A stretch of 64,000 bases of DNA from positions 19,054,678 to 19,118,677 of the forward strand of contig NC_092579.1 in NCBI RefSeq assembly GCF_037975245.1. Direction: 5' to 3'. Of the stretch, positions 39,201-54,200 are shown piece by piece. A model generated the notes under the pieces. It was not told the origin of the DNA. It saw nothing but the letters and a program-made list of their open reading frames with translations, and did no database searches. The stretch comes from Apostichopus japonicus (Eukaryota; Echinodermata; Holothuroidea; Aspidochirotida; Stichopodidae). The stretch's first letter is position 1. Every line of letters begins with the position of its first letter. The position numbers and the translations under genes are program-made.

Positions 39201-42200
39201 AATCCTTCTACCATAGATGTGGGAAGAAAAGAAGGAAAGGAAATTGAAGAGAAAATTTTACTACTAACCTCAAAAAGTCTTTTACTTTTTTGAAGAAAAA
39301 AATAAATAAATAAAAACAAAAGGATCTTAATCCACGATTCAGAGTCTCTTCATCATCATTGCTTAATGGAGTTGTACAATATTTTTTTTTTTTTTTGTAA
39401 AACAAAACAAGGCAGACATTCAGTCAATGATCTGACATTCCGTCCATTGTCATAAATCCTCCTCCATCTTGCTGTCGTTTACAGGACATGGAAGGGGAGG
39501 GGGGAGATATGTTTTTTACTTAGTTTTTCAGCTTTTGAAAGATGTTATGTCAATAATCAAGACTCCCCACCCCCTCCCCCCAAAATAGAGTCTGCAAGAG
39601 CCAAATAACATTTTAATGACTTACGTACCTTTTCGAAGACAGAAAATGCTTGAGAGAGACATAGGTTAAAGTAGTATATTGTGCTGGAATTTGCCAAAAG
39701 TTTTCAAAAGTTCTTTAGAACTTACAACTTCCCTGGTAATTTATCTGATATTCCTGCCTCTTTGTGGATGGCATTTAAAAATTGCTTGATGAAGTTTTAA
39801 ACATGGATGCCCATTTTATCAACTTTCTAGTATGATGGGGGGTAAAAGAGGGGGTTGATGAGTTTCAAAAGTTGCTCAGCAGTCAACCGTCAGTTCAAGC
39901 TCGACATGATTTTACTTTGATCAAAATGCAGCGATGCCTACCTGCAGGTGCATTTGCACCGAACATTGTCAAAGACACTGTCCTTCCCTGGCAGGAAACT
40001 TGGCAAATATCGCTCAATGGCCAGCATCTGTCGGGACGAACGGTTTTCACTTTCGACGTTGAAAGAAAGTGAGTGGTGAGGTGTAAGGCGAGATCAACCG
40101 GCTGGGCATTCTTTACACTGTCATAAATCCTCCAGCTTGCTGTAGTTACATTACATGTAAAGAAAAGGAAGAAGCAAGGATCTGTAAAATATTGCATTTT
40201 ATTTGATAATATTGCATTATATATAGATGTGTGTATGTATGCATGTATGTATATATGTGTTCATTCTCAGTGCTAAATGTATATATACTGTACACGGCCC
40301 AATACATGGTAATTTTGCACGTATCTGTGGCAACCCTCAATCATCGTAACTGGAAGCTAGTCTTATAAACCGTCCTTTGACTAAGTACATTATTAATCAC
40401 CAGTTGTGTGGCAGCAGGAACAACCTGCATTTACTAGATATACTGTATAGTCTACAGTAAGTATACAGCAACTCTGTTTTCACACTCCAATGAACTTTCA
40501 TTGTAAACCACACAATAAAATACAGACACCGTCCTACACCAAGAAACCAACACAAAAAAACACACCGAAACAAGGCTGCTAGTTTCATATCAACAATGAT
40601 GGCTTTATATCGATATTGTTGGCCCAATTGTAGTTAAACTGCCTGACAGACCAAAGTGTTCTCTTCAAATAGCCACTGTAGTGATATCTCTGACTTAAAG
40701 TACTCTTTGATGCATCATTGTAATGTAGTTCCAAAGGAAAGCTGACCCAACTGTGAGGGAATGAAAGAGAAGGGGAGGATGAAAGGTGGGGGGGGGGGGA
40801 GGAGGAACGGGAGAAGGGAGGCTTCTGCACAGATGTAGTTCACAAAACTTCACATAGAGTAGGAATCAAGAATTAATTGACTCAAGTTCAAGTCAGTCAA
40901 ATAATGGCTACCCATTTTGCAAACATTTTATAATTGATTTCTTTGAAGTTTCTTTCAGCCGTTAAGAGATGATAGAGAAGCAGTTCTTACAATGTCCATA
41001 TTGCCTAATGTCCATACTTAGTGTTCTTTACTAAAATCATGGCTCAAGTGCTCGAAACAACGATAACGAAATGTAATTTACAATTTTACATGCCTTCCTA
41101 CTACTACTACAGCACATTCTACAATTCTGATATCTCACAGGGCAAGTATACCGTCAGTCTATGATGTTGGGGTGGGGGGTGGGGAGCTATGTGAAAGTCT
41201 TGAAATTTTTTTTGGGGGGGTACTGAACAAGGTAAATCTGTGATACTGAATGATACCAAACAATGTGTGGTATAAATGATATCATTAAGTCGTCTGTTAC
41301 CAAAGTGCATTAAAGACCATTTTTACATCATCTACTGTAGGGAGACGTCTTTCTTTGATCAACATTGTACAGTAGCAACAATATCTATCTTTTTTTCTGC
41401 GGTATAAGTGTCTGAAATATTATAAAGAAAGACAAAAAAACATTTTCGGGTGGATTGCCCATGATGGCGTAGTCTTACACTCTGCTGTTGCCAGGTGCAT
41501 AACTCGACTAAGTTTAAAAATTCAAATGTTCCCCATACAAACTGGTACGAGGATGTGATTTCAAACTATTAAAACGATGATAAAAAAAAGTGTTTCGCAT
41601 GTTTAAATTATAAAGCAATCAACTTCAGCCTTGATGGGAAGTAGATCCCTTTAACTTTGTGGTCAGACAATGCAAGTGTAATTGGACACATTGTGCAGAT
41701 GAACTTTTGCTCTGAAGGGTAGAAAAAGGAATCAATACCCATATAAATGAACTATTAACAAATTACAAGCTTAAAAGAGGAACCAGAAAGTAAAAATGCA
41801 GCCGGATGAAAAGCCAATACAAGCTGGATGTCTTTGACGCCGCCTTCTTTTCACACTTCATATTTACGTCAACAACAGAAATTACTTTCAAGTTTACTTT
41901 TGTTTCAAATACACCAAGATTTTAACTGTTGCTGTGAGGTTTGCGATACAATATTTGCAAGAGTTCCTTTTAAGTAGCATAGCATGGTGAATTACATTCT
42001 TGGTTCGAGATTTAAAGTAAAGAGAGGAGAACCAACAAACAAATCGTAAATATTGTTAAAGTACTTTTGTAATTTAAGTACTGTAAACGTAAGACACTCA
42101 AACTATAGTCAAGTTTTTTATTATTTATTCCAGATATGAACATATGTACAGTATCTTACATACAATTAAGCATCGATACACATATGTATCTTTGCATTTA

Positions 42201-45200
42201 TAACTGTACATTGTGAAATGACTTTGTCATATTCAGGGGGTCTTTAAAGTAAGGTGGTATAAGGAACTGCAAAACAAGAATATCGTAAAGTTTACAATGG
42301 ACCATCGTCCTTGATACATGTAAACTATCCAGCATAGTACATCCTTGATGTATGCAGATCAACGAAAACCAGCTAATTTGAAAAACATTCATAGTATTTC
42401 AACCTTTCGTTGCTCATCATTTTATTAATATATTATTATCTCTCAACTCGTTATCACAAAGTTAGAAATTACTTTAACTTTAAAATAATGGACAAAAATA
42501 CAAATTTCCTAAAATAGGTTGTGTCTGTATGTGCACATGGGTATGCATAATAACTTGTTAAGTTCTAACTTTCATTGAATGGACAATGGACCGATGAGGA
42601 TATGGTGTAGGCCTTAATACAGACTACCTAATTAGGGTCATGCCAATGATAATAACTACTTTGTTTATGATAAAAATATTAATTTGCTATGAACTAATTA
42701 TGAAGTTGATACAAAAAGAAATTAATAAGTTCTGCTATTATTTTTTCCTTGCATGGACCTACCAGCCCTTTGCACAGAATGACTCTCTCGCACTGAGGCA
42801 AACACTGTCATATTCATTTTGCAATTATCATAAATAATTAGCATCTGTTAGCCTCTAAGAAGTTCTGCTCGGTTCAAAACACCAGACCCTCTTAAGTTTA
42901 AGATATATATTTACCAACTGTACACAGGCAAATTAGTAGGTTTGTCAAAAAGGTTTCAATCTCTTTCGAGATCAGGACAAATAACAATTAATGTGCACAG
43001 TATAGGATGCTTGTTATGAAGACTAGAGACGGGTGCGAGAGTCCGAAAAGTAACTACGCAAGGTCAACTCTCTCCGAAAATGTCTACTTTTGTCAAAATT
43101 TTAACGTTAACATTTTACACAAAATATGTATAATTAGTTACTAAGAATTGTTAAAATACATGAAGAAATTATTCCAACAAAATTGTTTATTTGTAAGAAC
43201 AAAATCGAAGTTAATTTTTATTTCAATACCATCTAATAGGCTTCCCTACAAAAGAGCTCTCATTTTGCTGGCATTCTGCCAAATGTTAATACCTTGTGAC
43301 GCACACAGTGTAAAAATACCCCAGACAACAGAGGTCATAGATTACCAGTTCCGCATTAAAAGTAAATATGTCAGGTAATGTCACAATAACCATAGCTAAT
43401 GATGGGTCCTAGTGGTGGGAATATCAAAAAGAAATTACCTCTAATACCTACTATACAATTTTTAATAAATAGGTACTAAGAATTGCTAATTTAATGGAGA
43501 AATTATTCCAACAAAATAATGTATTTTTAATAACACAATTGAGGTAAATTTTTATTTCAATAGCACCTAATAGGCTTTCGAATGAAAAGAGCTCTAACTC
43601 TCCAGGCAGGCACGGTTGCCCTAATACTGCCAAATGTTATCATTAGTAAGCTTGTGGAGGCACCCGTGAAAAGTACCACAGTTAACAAAGGTCATAGATT
43701 ACCACTTCAGCTGTTAAAGTAAATATGTGTCGCAATACTCTATAACGATTGGTCCTTGTTTGGGGGGGGGGAGGGAAAATACTGTAATAAATAACAATGT
43801 GCAAGTCTTGAGTGATCTTGAGATGATTAGACTGTTTAAGTAGGCAATTGCTGATGTCACCTTTATACAGGATGTTAAATATCAAATTGTATTTGTACAA
43901 TATGTTGTATGTGAGAACAAGTGTCACCACTTACCACTTCCACAGTAAAAGTAAATATGAGTCACAATAACCTACAAACAATCGGTCCTAGTTGGCGGGG
44001 AGGGGGAATACCAAAAGAGAAATCGCCTTTGATACATGTATACTAGTGTACAAATATTTCCAAGATAAAATGTTATGATGGTACTGTTTGGACAAGGTAG
44101 GTGATATTGTATTAACTAACAATGTGCAAATAATGAGACTGATATAACTATTTAAGTATGCAACTGATGTTGTCACCACAATACAGGATGTTAAATATCA
44201 AATTGTATTCGTACAATATGTTGTATGTTAGAACAAGTGTCACCACTTGATTCTAAGATGTGGTTTTTGTCAAGTTGCCAGAAGACAAAAATGCAGGCAA
44301 TTATTTCAAATCTTGTGTAAGTAAGCAACTTCAAAGGTACTGAATGGTGTCTCTTGTAAAACACTATGACTCCTGTGTGCTGTACTTCTTTACACTTGTA
44401 TAGATCTAGCAATCTGATCATTTTGCGATGCTTTACTGGGTATAAATTATTCCCTGAAATGGCTTTTCTTGGGTCCCCTCAAGTTTGACCCCCAACAAAT
44501 TGCTCGAAAGCAGGTAGGACAGGCTAAGGTTAAAGTCATCTTCGTAGAAATCTATTTTACACAATTTAAAAGTATGGTCCCTATATGAAGTTGACTAAAT
44601 TGTACAATAAATCAAAAATTTCCCAGGTTTGGATATTTATCAGCAAACAAGCTTACCTGTCTCCTCAGAACCTCAGCACTTTGGGTGGTAGAATGATTAA
44701 GGGAGGTCACTGACCGGGAGGGTTTGGTCATAGAGGCACACAGTGTTAAAATGTTACAAGTTCACTCTAGGCGAGGGTAGAGCTAGATTACTGAGGTTGT
44801 GAGGAGACAGGTAAGCGAGGAGTGAAAGTAAATATATATTTTGCCATACAGTACGTAGCCATCCCCTCTGAGTGATTACAAGGTTTGAGTACAAGGCTCT
44901 GAGCGAAAGTACGTAACTCGATCTTCCGATTAGTACCTATACTAGATTTCAACTTTTAGCACTGTCACTGAGTATAAGGAAACATATGGAGCAAGTATAA
45001 GGACAGGCAGCTACAGTATGTTAGAATTATAAGAGAACATATACAGATTCACTACATGTCTGATTCACTGACTAACCCTGGGAATATCGTATCCGGTATC
45101 TCATCGCAAACTGCTAACCCCGGTGCAAAGATGTCTAGCCGTTCTTGTACACAGGAAAATGGGAAGTCTAGAGCCTCCGAAACTGCCTTACACAGGAACA

Positions 45201-48200
45201 CTGAAATGATACCATGGCAACTAAAGAAGACTTTGCTTGATTAAAGTGATACGCTGATGGGGTCTTCTGTAAACGTCGGGGCACGACGCCCTAACAGTGG
45301 GTCGCAACCAATTGTCGGTAGGCCGCAAGGTATTATTACCAGTCATCAGTTTTCAGAGCTTGGTAGATGGATTAAAAGTTTTAACAAGTTGTTAGTCCAA
45401 ACTAGCTTCACACTCTCTGTGGGATGGGCGGGGAGGGGGTGGGGGGGAGAGGAATCTGGGTCGTGGATCAGCATCCAATTGAGGTCCATGATCGTTGGGC
45501 TAAATAGTTTGTAAGACATCTGCACTAGTTATTAGCATTTTGATAACAAAACCGTGGTCCAGCATGTAAGAGAAAGCCTACTGAATGAATGAATGAAGTC
45601 ATGGTGCAGTTAAATTGAGCACATGAGCCGATTATATGGGTTCCATTTTGGCATCACCGGTGGATACTGTGAGTTAGCCTGCACTGTTTGTGTAGCACTT
45701 CTGAGGTTCATAAAATTCTGATTTTCATATCAACATTACTGAAAACAATGAATAAACAATTCTGTAAGCAGAGGTAGCTACCTGTACATGATAAATCATT
45801 GCATTTTCAACTGCAAGGAGCTGCCTGGATACCAGGCAGGGAGCTCCCTGGTATTAGAAGGAAGTTCCCTGGTTACCAGGCAGGGAGCTCTCTGGTTACC
45901 GGGTAGAGAGCTCCCTGGTTACCAGACAAGGAGCTGTCTGGTTACCAGACAGGGAGCTCTCTGGTTACCAGGTAGGGAGGTCCCTGGTACCAGGCATGGT
46001 CTAGTTTTTTGAGGATACAGGCTGTAGATACTGAACTGTATGGATATACCATTGACGTCAAAGCAATTGTCTTATCAAGGAAGCGGACTTTCCTTTGGTT
46101 ACAGTTCACACTTTAACACAAAGCAATATAGCTTTAGTACTGTACTTTACTTCCATAAAAGTCTGTTTACATTCAATGAATAAATTTTCCTTACCACGAA
46201 GGGCCAGGTACCCATTGCTGCAGTTTTAGCACGGTATGACTCTGCACATTTTTAGTACGATACAGTATATGACTATGCACATTTTGCTTATGTACTTCCT
46301 AGCAGGCCTCAAGAAAAAAAAAAAAAAAAAATCCCCCAACCTGTGATCGAGACTAAAATTTTACTCGCCAAACGTTAAATTTACTCGCCAGGTTTTATCG
46401 CAAATTGTTTGTGTGATACAGGACAAGGAAGTATGGCCATACTTTTAAAGCTACCACCGTGTATAGTGTTAGTAGGTTACAGCAAAACGATATATATAAT
46501 TGGGGTTTGGCTAAGGACTTTAAAACATTACATGAGGAATCAAAAAGGGGTGAAAAATAACTGTAAAACGTGAGCGCAAATAAACAATGGCATGGCAGAC
46601 CGTCTGAGTACTATTCTACGAAAAAGATTTATTTAGATTTTGGGTGCCCTTGAAACTTCAGTTAGTTACAGTACACTTTGTAAACAATCACTGGACCTGA
46701 AAAATTCTGACACATCATGTACATAATAAAAAGTAGTGAGCCATTACACACAGTTAGCTCCCATTGACATTGGTCGTTGAACTAAAAAATTGCTTCAAGT
46801 TCACAGCAATATACTTCTTTAACCTTTTGTGTTGCATTATCTGGAACAGCGTGTGTACCTGTCGCAACGTCTCTTGCCGTATATTCCAACTCGCACACTT
46901 CGTTCCTCCAACAAACTGTATTAACTGTTCCTAAACCCTGCTTGAAGACCTATGGTTACAGAAGGTTTGAATACACTGGCTCTTATATCTATGGAACAAG
47001 TTACCAGATCACATTCGAACATGCTCTAAACTTTCTACATTCAAAAGTTTACGTAATATCCATTTTTTCACTTGTTCTTTTGTAAATTAATTTTTTATGT
47101 AAAGCGCCTTGAGCAGTGACTTTTGTCTGATTTAGCGCTATATAAGTCTCATTTAATATTATTTCAATTGGGATAGGCATATACATTCACAGACAACAGA
47201 CAACAGTTAGACTGTGATACTTCACAACTTTTGGAACAAAATATGGGTTTCGTTTCCTTTGATTCTCTTTTTTAACACTGAACTTCTTTATTCTGCTACA
47301 GTTCCCGTGAAAACTTCTTCCTTATCGTTAGAAAAATGGTGTTGAATCAAGTTGAATCTTTCGAAGGAGGAAAAACAAAAGTAAACAGTTGTTTCATTTA
47401 TCGTGCTTCCCAATTTGTTAACAAAGTAAGCATTCAAACCGAAAGTTTAAGGACAAAAGCCAAAGCTATGCATTTTTTCACCGTGTTGTGAATTGGGATG
47501 ATGGGTGACAAAAGCCAATATCTTAGTAACGGTTACGTCGACCTAATCTCAATTGTGGTTTAACCTACTATTTTCATTAGTACCGTCGTCTTCATATACT
47601 CAACTAGCTACCTCTGGTTGTTTGTGATTACGCAATTATTTCTGTTTCTTCTTTACCGTTTTTGGCTACACATGCATCATTTAGTTGTCGTATTACTTTT
47701 TGCGCTGGTGAACAGCACTGCTCCCATAGGACCTACTTGTAACAGTGGGCTTGATTGAATACTACTGTGTTGTGTAACACTAGGCAATAGGCCTACATTG
47801 ATAGGCTGACCTATCCACCTCTCCCCCAAAAGATCAAACCACTGGTGTATTCAGAAATACACCGATCACAAGTACAACAACAAACCTGTACTGACATGCT
47901 CATACCATGAATAATATGTTCCAGTTAACTAATTATGAGCACCCGTACATGTACAGACTGAACAAATATAAAACAACATCGTCCATCTTTTGCTTTAAAT
48001 CCAAGAAACTGTTAGAAAAATAAGGATGTATTTGCTAAAGGAAGATCAATTATATACGGAGTTCCTCTAAAAGAGCTTGCAGTGGGTTTTTATCTAAAAT
48101 CCGTTGGACTGTCGCCAAACCATATTTTGATTTGTCAAAGTCACTGACAAAACACATCTCTGTGCTACACAGTATATGTTTGAAAAACAACAACAAAGTA

Positions 48201-51200
48201 TTGTCTGATTCCCACTAATTCATACTACGATACGCTGCTACACAGTACTAAATTACCATGCCAAAATCCAACATTTACAATTTGCACAGATGTTTTGAAC
48301 TTTGTAAGTTTTGTCAATAATGAAAACAAAACTGCTAAGGATGAAAAAAATTGACCAAATTGCTAAGAAATTGCACTGTTTTTCTGGTACACAAGACATT
48401 ACTTCTTTTGGTATTTTCATCGTTTATACACCTCGTAGATGTACGATTAAGTGTAAACATTAAGTCATTAGTACAGTGTACTGTACCTTCTCATGTCCCC
48501 CTAACTTGTCACAATGTTGTACATACATGTACTGTATGTAGCTGTAATGATAGACCTACAGTACAGTAGTTGTCGTGTTTGAAAGTTCCACATTGTAACC
48601 ACTACTCAGCATCCCCCAATTTCTGTATTCTGAGGCACATTCACACATTTACCAGAATTACACAGTAGTGTTAGTTAACATTCAAAATGAATGTGCAAAG
48701 ATAGGGACATTTTTTTTCCTTGCCTTGACTGGTTCGACCCACGACCTTTCAGAAGCAGCCTAGCTACAGGATGCTGCAAGGCCAGTCACCTCAGAACCCC
48801 ACTTTTGACACAGTGCCTTACTACAAGATACTAAAACTGTGCAATATTTTGTATAAACATTGAACAAATGAACATGCAATAAGGTTAAAGAATTGAAAGG
48901 CAACTACATTGTTATACAGTAAAGTGTCTTGAAGGGTGTAAAGGCTCGCTCACAAAGAAATGTCTCATGCCGGTAATCTGACCTAGTTTCGAATGAGGTG
49001 TAACAGAAGTGTTAGACACCACCATCGATCCCAGAAAATACACACACAGCTTGCTACCGTCGGTAATTAGACACTAGTCTACAGTCAATACATACAGCTA
49101 CGGTCAATACCCACAACACAGTGTACATAGCAGCGTGGACATCTCAGGTCTAGATAAAAGATAACAAGGTATCACGTTTCATTACTGTCTGCATTTTGCA
49201 AGCAACGGAAAGTTAACTTTTTCAGAGCGAGGCACGCGGTTTGGGGTGAGTCTTCAATGCCTTTAAAGGGTTTTCAAGTATGACCGGTCTCCCTACTCAC
49301 AACTTACCATGTCTCAGGGCATTCTTGAGAATGTTGTACAGGGTGAGGCAATTTTTTTCATCGGTTTGAAACAGCAGAGACTGCGTTCTTAACACGAGGG
49401 CGATGTAGCGATTGCACTTATTGGTTACCTGGTCCACGCTTCCCTTCTCCATGCCTAGAACTGTATCGCCATTGATGGCGTGCTCGGTCTTCTTCTCCGC
49501 TTTCACGCCAAGTCGGGAACGATAAATGACAAGGCTGAGACGAACGTTGTTGTTATCTACGAAAGGAAGACATCACCATAAAAAGGATTTCGGAAAAAAA
49601 CCACAATATTACTGAAGAATACAAATTCAAAACAGAGATGAAACAAATTCAACACTTCAAAAGGCAACGATACAACCATCGATTGTGCATCAGGGATGGT
49701 TCAGATTGACGAGGAGGGAGAGAGAGAGACATAAAAAATAGTGGATTCACACATTTCAGGAAAATTTGAACTTTCGTTTGTTTTGCTTCATTTTAGTATC
49801 TATATATCATACTTATTAGTGAACAAAAGGACAAGTGTTAAAAACATCAAGGATAAATTCAGTACGAAAGGAAAAGTTTAAAGAAACCCTTTTTGGTATT
49901 ATAGTATTGTACCCTACCTGTAAGCTTACATAAAGGAAGTAATTATAGGGGTAGAAAAGTCAGCCCTATTTAATAAGATCCCTCAGAGCAACACCCATCC
50001 CTTACAATTACATCCCATACCTTCCCCGTCCTGGCTGGCTGTATAGTTCCTTGTACATATAGGAACACAATGCATAGCAATGTGCTACCAAACAAAATTT
50101 AAAACAATACTAAAACATAATATACAATGTCAAAAATAAAGAGGACCTCAGTCTGATAATGATCAAATGGCTTGAAGAGTCATAGTCCTATAGAGAAAAC
50201 ATAAACACAATTTACTGAAGGTTTGCTTTGAATGGGAATTTTACAAATCTTCAATTGGAATGATCATAAAGTTCAAATGCTCTCTGGCTAATGAACACTT
50301 AGCTGCACATTTAGACTTGTTCAAGTTGAGTGTTATCATCTATGATAGAACATCAAAACCCTTCAGAGGTCTTTGATATATCTTCTGACATTAACATCTC
50401 TATCACTTGGTATTAAGTTAATGATGCGTTTCTGTATCTCCTTTAATATCATTAAGTATATACAGTATTAATAATTAATAGAATAAACTTAATTTTGCAT
50501 ACCAGTTTGTGGCTGCTTCAAGAGTTCCACCCATCGCTGTTGAGATGAAAGAGAGAGAAGGGGAAATTAAACAGACATTTAGATGACCGTGTTAATGAGA
50601 AATTCACACCAGTTAAGAATCTAAACTTTATTGGTCACAGGTAGAGGGAGGGGGTGGGGGGAAGGAGGTGCAGGAGAACCCTCAGTATAAAAAGTTAATT
50701 TTAACCTGAGTTTAAGACAGGATATGAACTTTACACATATCCTAAAACTGTTGTGCACACATGCACATCTACCATATGTTTACAAAATGCTAGCTGTACT
50801 GATGATAACATAGCGTTCACTCTACATGCGCTTGAGAGTCTAACACTTATTAACAGTACAGGAAATATCATACCCATTTTCCTTTGAATGTCCGTTGAAG
50901 GTGAAGTATTATTGTTAGCCATTTACGATTTCCGTTTCCATGGCAATTAACAATATAAATAAAATTTTCCAATTGTATTAATTATTGGTCCTGGTTTTTC
51001 TTCAATAAAGTACTGGGTACCAATGTTCTGCAGAAAATAAGTACTGTTTGAATGAAATCCTGTTATATTTACTATAATTCACAGTCTTTGTTATAACTAC
51101 ATCTACCTTAGTAATATTTGGTGTTTTTTAGAAAATAGAAAGTCTATGCATTGTACTGTAGGGCCTACTGTAGTTCTGTTTTCTTTGTTTTATTCTGGCA

Positions 51201-54200
51201 GTTTGTTGTTATCTGTATAGTGTGGTGTGTGTATATATATATACTGTATATATATATATATACTATGCAGAATGTCTGGAATACCTCAGTATGTACATCA
51301 GGCAACTTGTTTTGTTGGCACCATTCTTTCCATTCAGACCTTGTTAAATAAAATCCCCAAAATTATCTTACAGTACATATATAAGACAACCAATTAAAAT
51401 GGTAAAAGGTTCTCAAACGGCCATATAAACACACCACTAGTATGTACAGTACTGCAGTTACAGGATGACTTGAGGCAGAATTGTCGATTTTGATACGTTA
51501 TAGCCCCCCCCCCCACCCCCCAAAAAAACAAAAAAACAAGACAAGCTAAACAGTGTTTTAAAGTTTCTATAGCTGTTCCCAGTTTTCACCCATAAAATAC
51601 AGTATATATATGCTAAGGCCCAATGAGTGGTAGATTTGGAAGGAAGAGGGTAACCTTAGACCTGGGGTAATTGGGGGCGCTGTGCAAGAATGTTACCAGT
51701 TCATAGGCTAGGGTACAGATAGATGCGTCTAGGTTAAGGAGAGGTAAGAGAGGAGTGAAGTAAATGACAGTATATTTATATATATGCTAAAACACCGGAA
51801 AGGCTAAACTGATGATAATAGTCTGTTACACAGTGCAGGCCTAACTGTTAAAGGGTTGTTTTTATACATTCTTATAATTTTCTCAAATGTTCGAAACATG
51901 TTCTTTTATAAACTTAATATGAACAACGTGTTAATGTTCAGAGCTCAAACATGGATGCCATTCAATACCACTTGTCCCTGACATATTTTTAATGCATTTT
52001 ACACAGTACTACACCTCTCATTTGTAGGCTGTGATAATCCTAATGTGTCGCCATGGAGTTTTGTGTTGCATCTGAGGAACTGACCATATAATGGCCTCTG
52101 TGTCCAATCACTTTAACTGATGAACCTTAGCTGCTTTTAAAATGGTTAGTTCTCGGGGGGGGGGGGGGGGGGAATGGAATAGACATATTGGCTAGATTGA
52201 TCTGAGTGTGTTTGGCATTGTACTTTTGATTTTTTTTAAATTTTGGGTCTACCGTATTGAGGTATCTTTTAAGAGGAATTAAATCCAGTGTGCTTAAAGG
52301 TTGACACATTTTTGAAAGGTGCTGCAAACATGCAGGCTTGGGATGATTACATGTGAAATGTTAATGATTAAAGAATATTTCAAATTTGGCGATTACGCTT
52401 ACAGCTAAAATCAAAGTAATCGATAAATGATTACATGGGTATGTGATTAAATCTTATCATAAAATGAATTTTCTGACTGTTTGTGAAGAGTATAAAGGTC
52501 TTAAGCTTTTTCTATGTTTGCCTAGATCTATGATCCCCATATGTTTTACATGTACAGTAGATAGCTCTTAAAGGGTGTGAAGACTCGCGCAAAAAGAACA
52601 TCTACTGCTGGTAATCTGACCTACTTTCAAATGAGGGGTAACATAAGTGTTAGACACCGCCATTGATCACAGAAAATACACGCACAACTTGCTACCGTCA
52701 CTTGTGCACAGTCAGTACTGTACATACAGCTGCGGTCAATACCCACAGCACAGTGTACAAACGATACAGCGATGGACATCTCAGGTCCAGCTAAAGATAA
52801 CAAGGTATCACATTTCATTACTGTCTGCATTTTGTAGCTACAAGAAGAAAACTTCACTTGCAAGCAACGGAAATTCAACTTTTTCAGAGCGAGGCACGCG
52901 GTTTGGGGCGAGTCTTCAATGCCTTTAATTACTTCACAGGAAGTGCAGCATTTCTATTATATATCTTTCGTTGGGGTTGAATGACACTCTCTCGTCATAG
53001 CTCATTTATATACATGTACTGTAGGTGCCAAAAAAAGGGTTATCAATGGAAAACAAAACTTGAACTGCATATTCTTACAATTGCCAGTCAAAGGAAGTGA
53101 AACAGAAAACTGCCCTAGGTTAGAGTGAAGTCATGCAAAACGAGGAAATGGAAAACCACAAAAGAAGTAGTTTTTATATAAGCAATAGTTATAATACCTC
53201 TTTTCAGTCTTTTGTAACCATTGCAAATATCATTTGGTTAGAAAACTTTCTGACAGTGTGGCAGGAACTATAAAGGGTGCTTTTTACACTAAATCCAGAT
53301 CCAAATTTGACGTCAGGATCTGATCCTGATGTCAAGATCACGGCTGTCGTGTAATGCATGGGCGGCGATCATGGGGGAGACGGGGGGACATGTCCCCCCC
53401 ATTATTTTAGGTGGGGGGATACAGTATCTAATATCCCCCCCAATATTTGGTGGCTTAGTATTTTTTAAGCATATGTTTTGTATTTTTTTATGACATCGCT
53501 AGTAATTTCAAAATAGAAAATGCTTAGATGCAACTTACAAGGCCTGGGAAATGCCATTTCCAGCAATCTGGGAGGCATTTTCGGCCAAAATTTTCTTTTC
53601 TGGGTACAAGCTTTGCCCCTCTCTTGGCAAATTCCTCGCAAGGCGCCTGTCTAACCGCGTCACAATTTGTTATTATATATGACCGAAAGTAGTTTTTACT
53701 TTTTTTCGAAATGAATAGCTAGACGGACCGCATCCGTAATGAAATTTGGTTTGCATCTTGTGTAAGCACGTATATGATCCACATCGATATGGGTTCACAG
53801 GGTTTCCATTTGGCCTCTTTCCTACAAGATTTCTAACCGCAGGTGCGTAGCCAAGGGAGGGGGTATGAAGAGTGGAGACCGCCCTCCCCCTCGGGCATAT
53901 TTTTTGGGTATTTTTTATGATATCAAAGTTTTATAGTAACCGTTATAAGAGGTTTTAATATTTGTACACCAATAATTTAACTGACCAACATTCTTCATCA
54001 TATTTCCCTCTTCTCGTGCAATTTTGACCGGTCTGTTAGGGGTTGAGGGGGTTTTTCTATATTGGTTGTCCATAGATGAAATTTTGTACAACATTATGGG
54101 TATGTTTTGAAGTGAATTTATTATTCAAATTCTGAACAAATAATGGGCTTTAAACCTTGAAAGGTGGGGCTGATGGGTATTGTGGGGCGTTACGTAGAAT

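Noticed and set aside
38756-39319. 187-aa minus-strand open frame
   Set aside because: It is the real 93-bp adaptor exon (39115-39207) read through into intron on both sides; the splice sites and phase support only the short exon.
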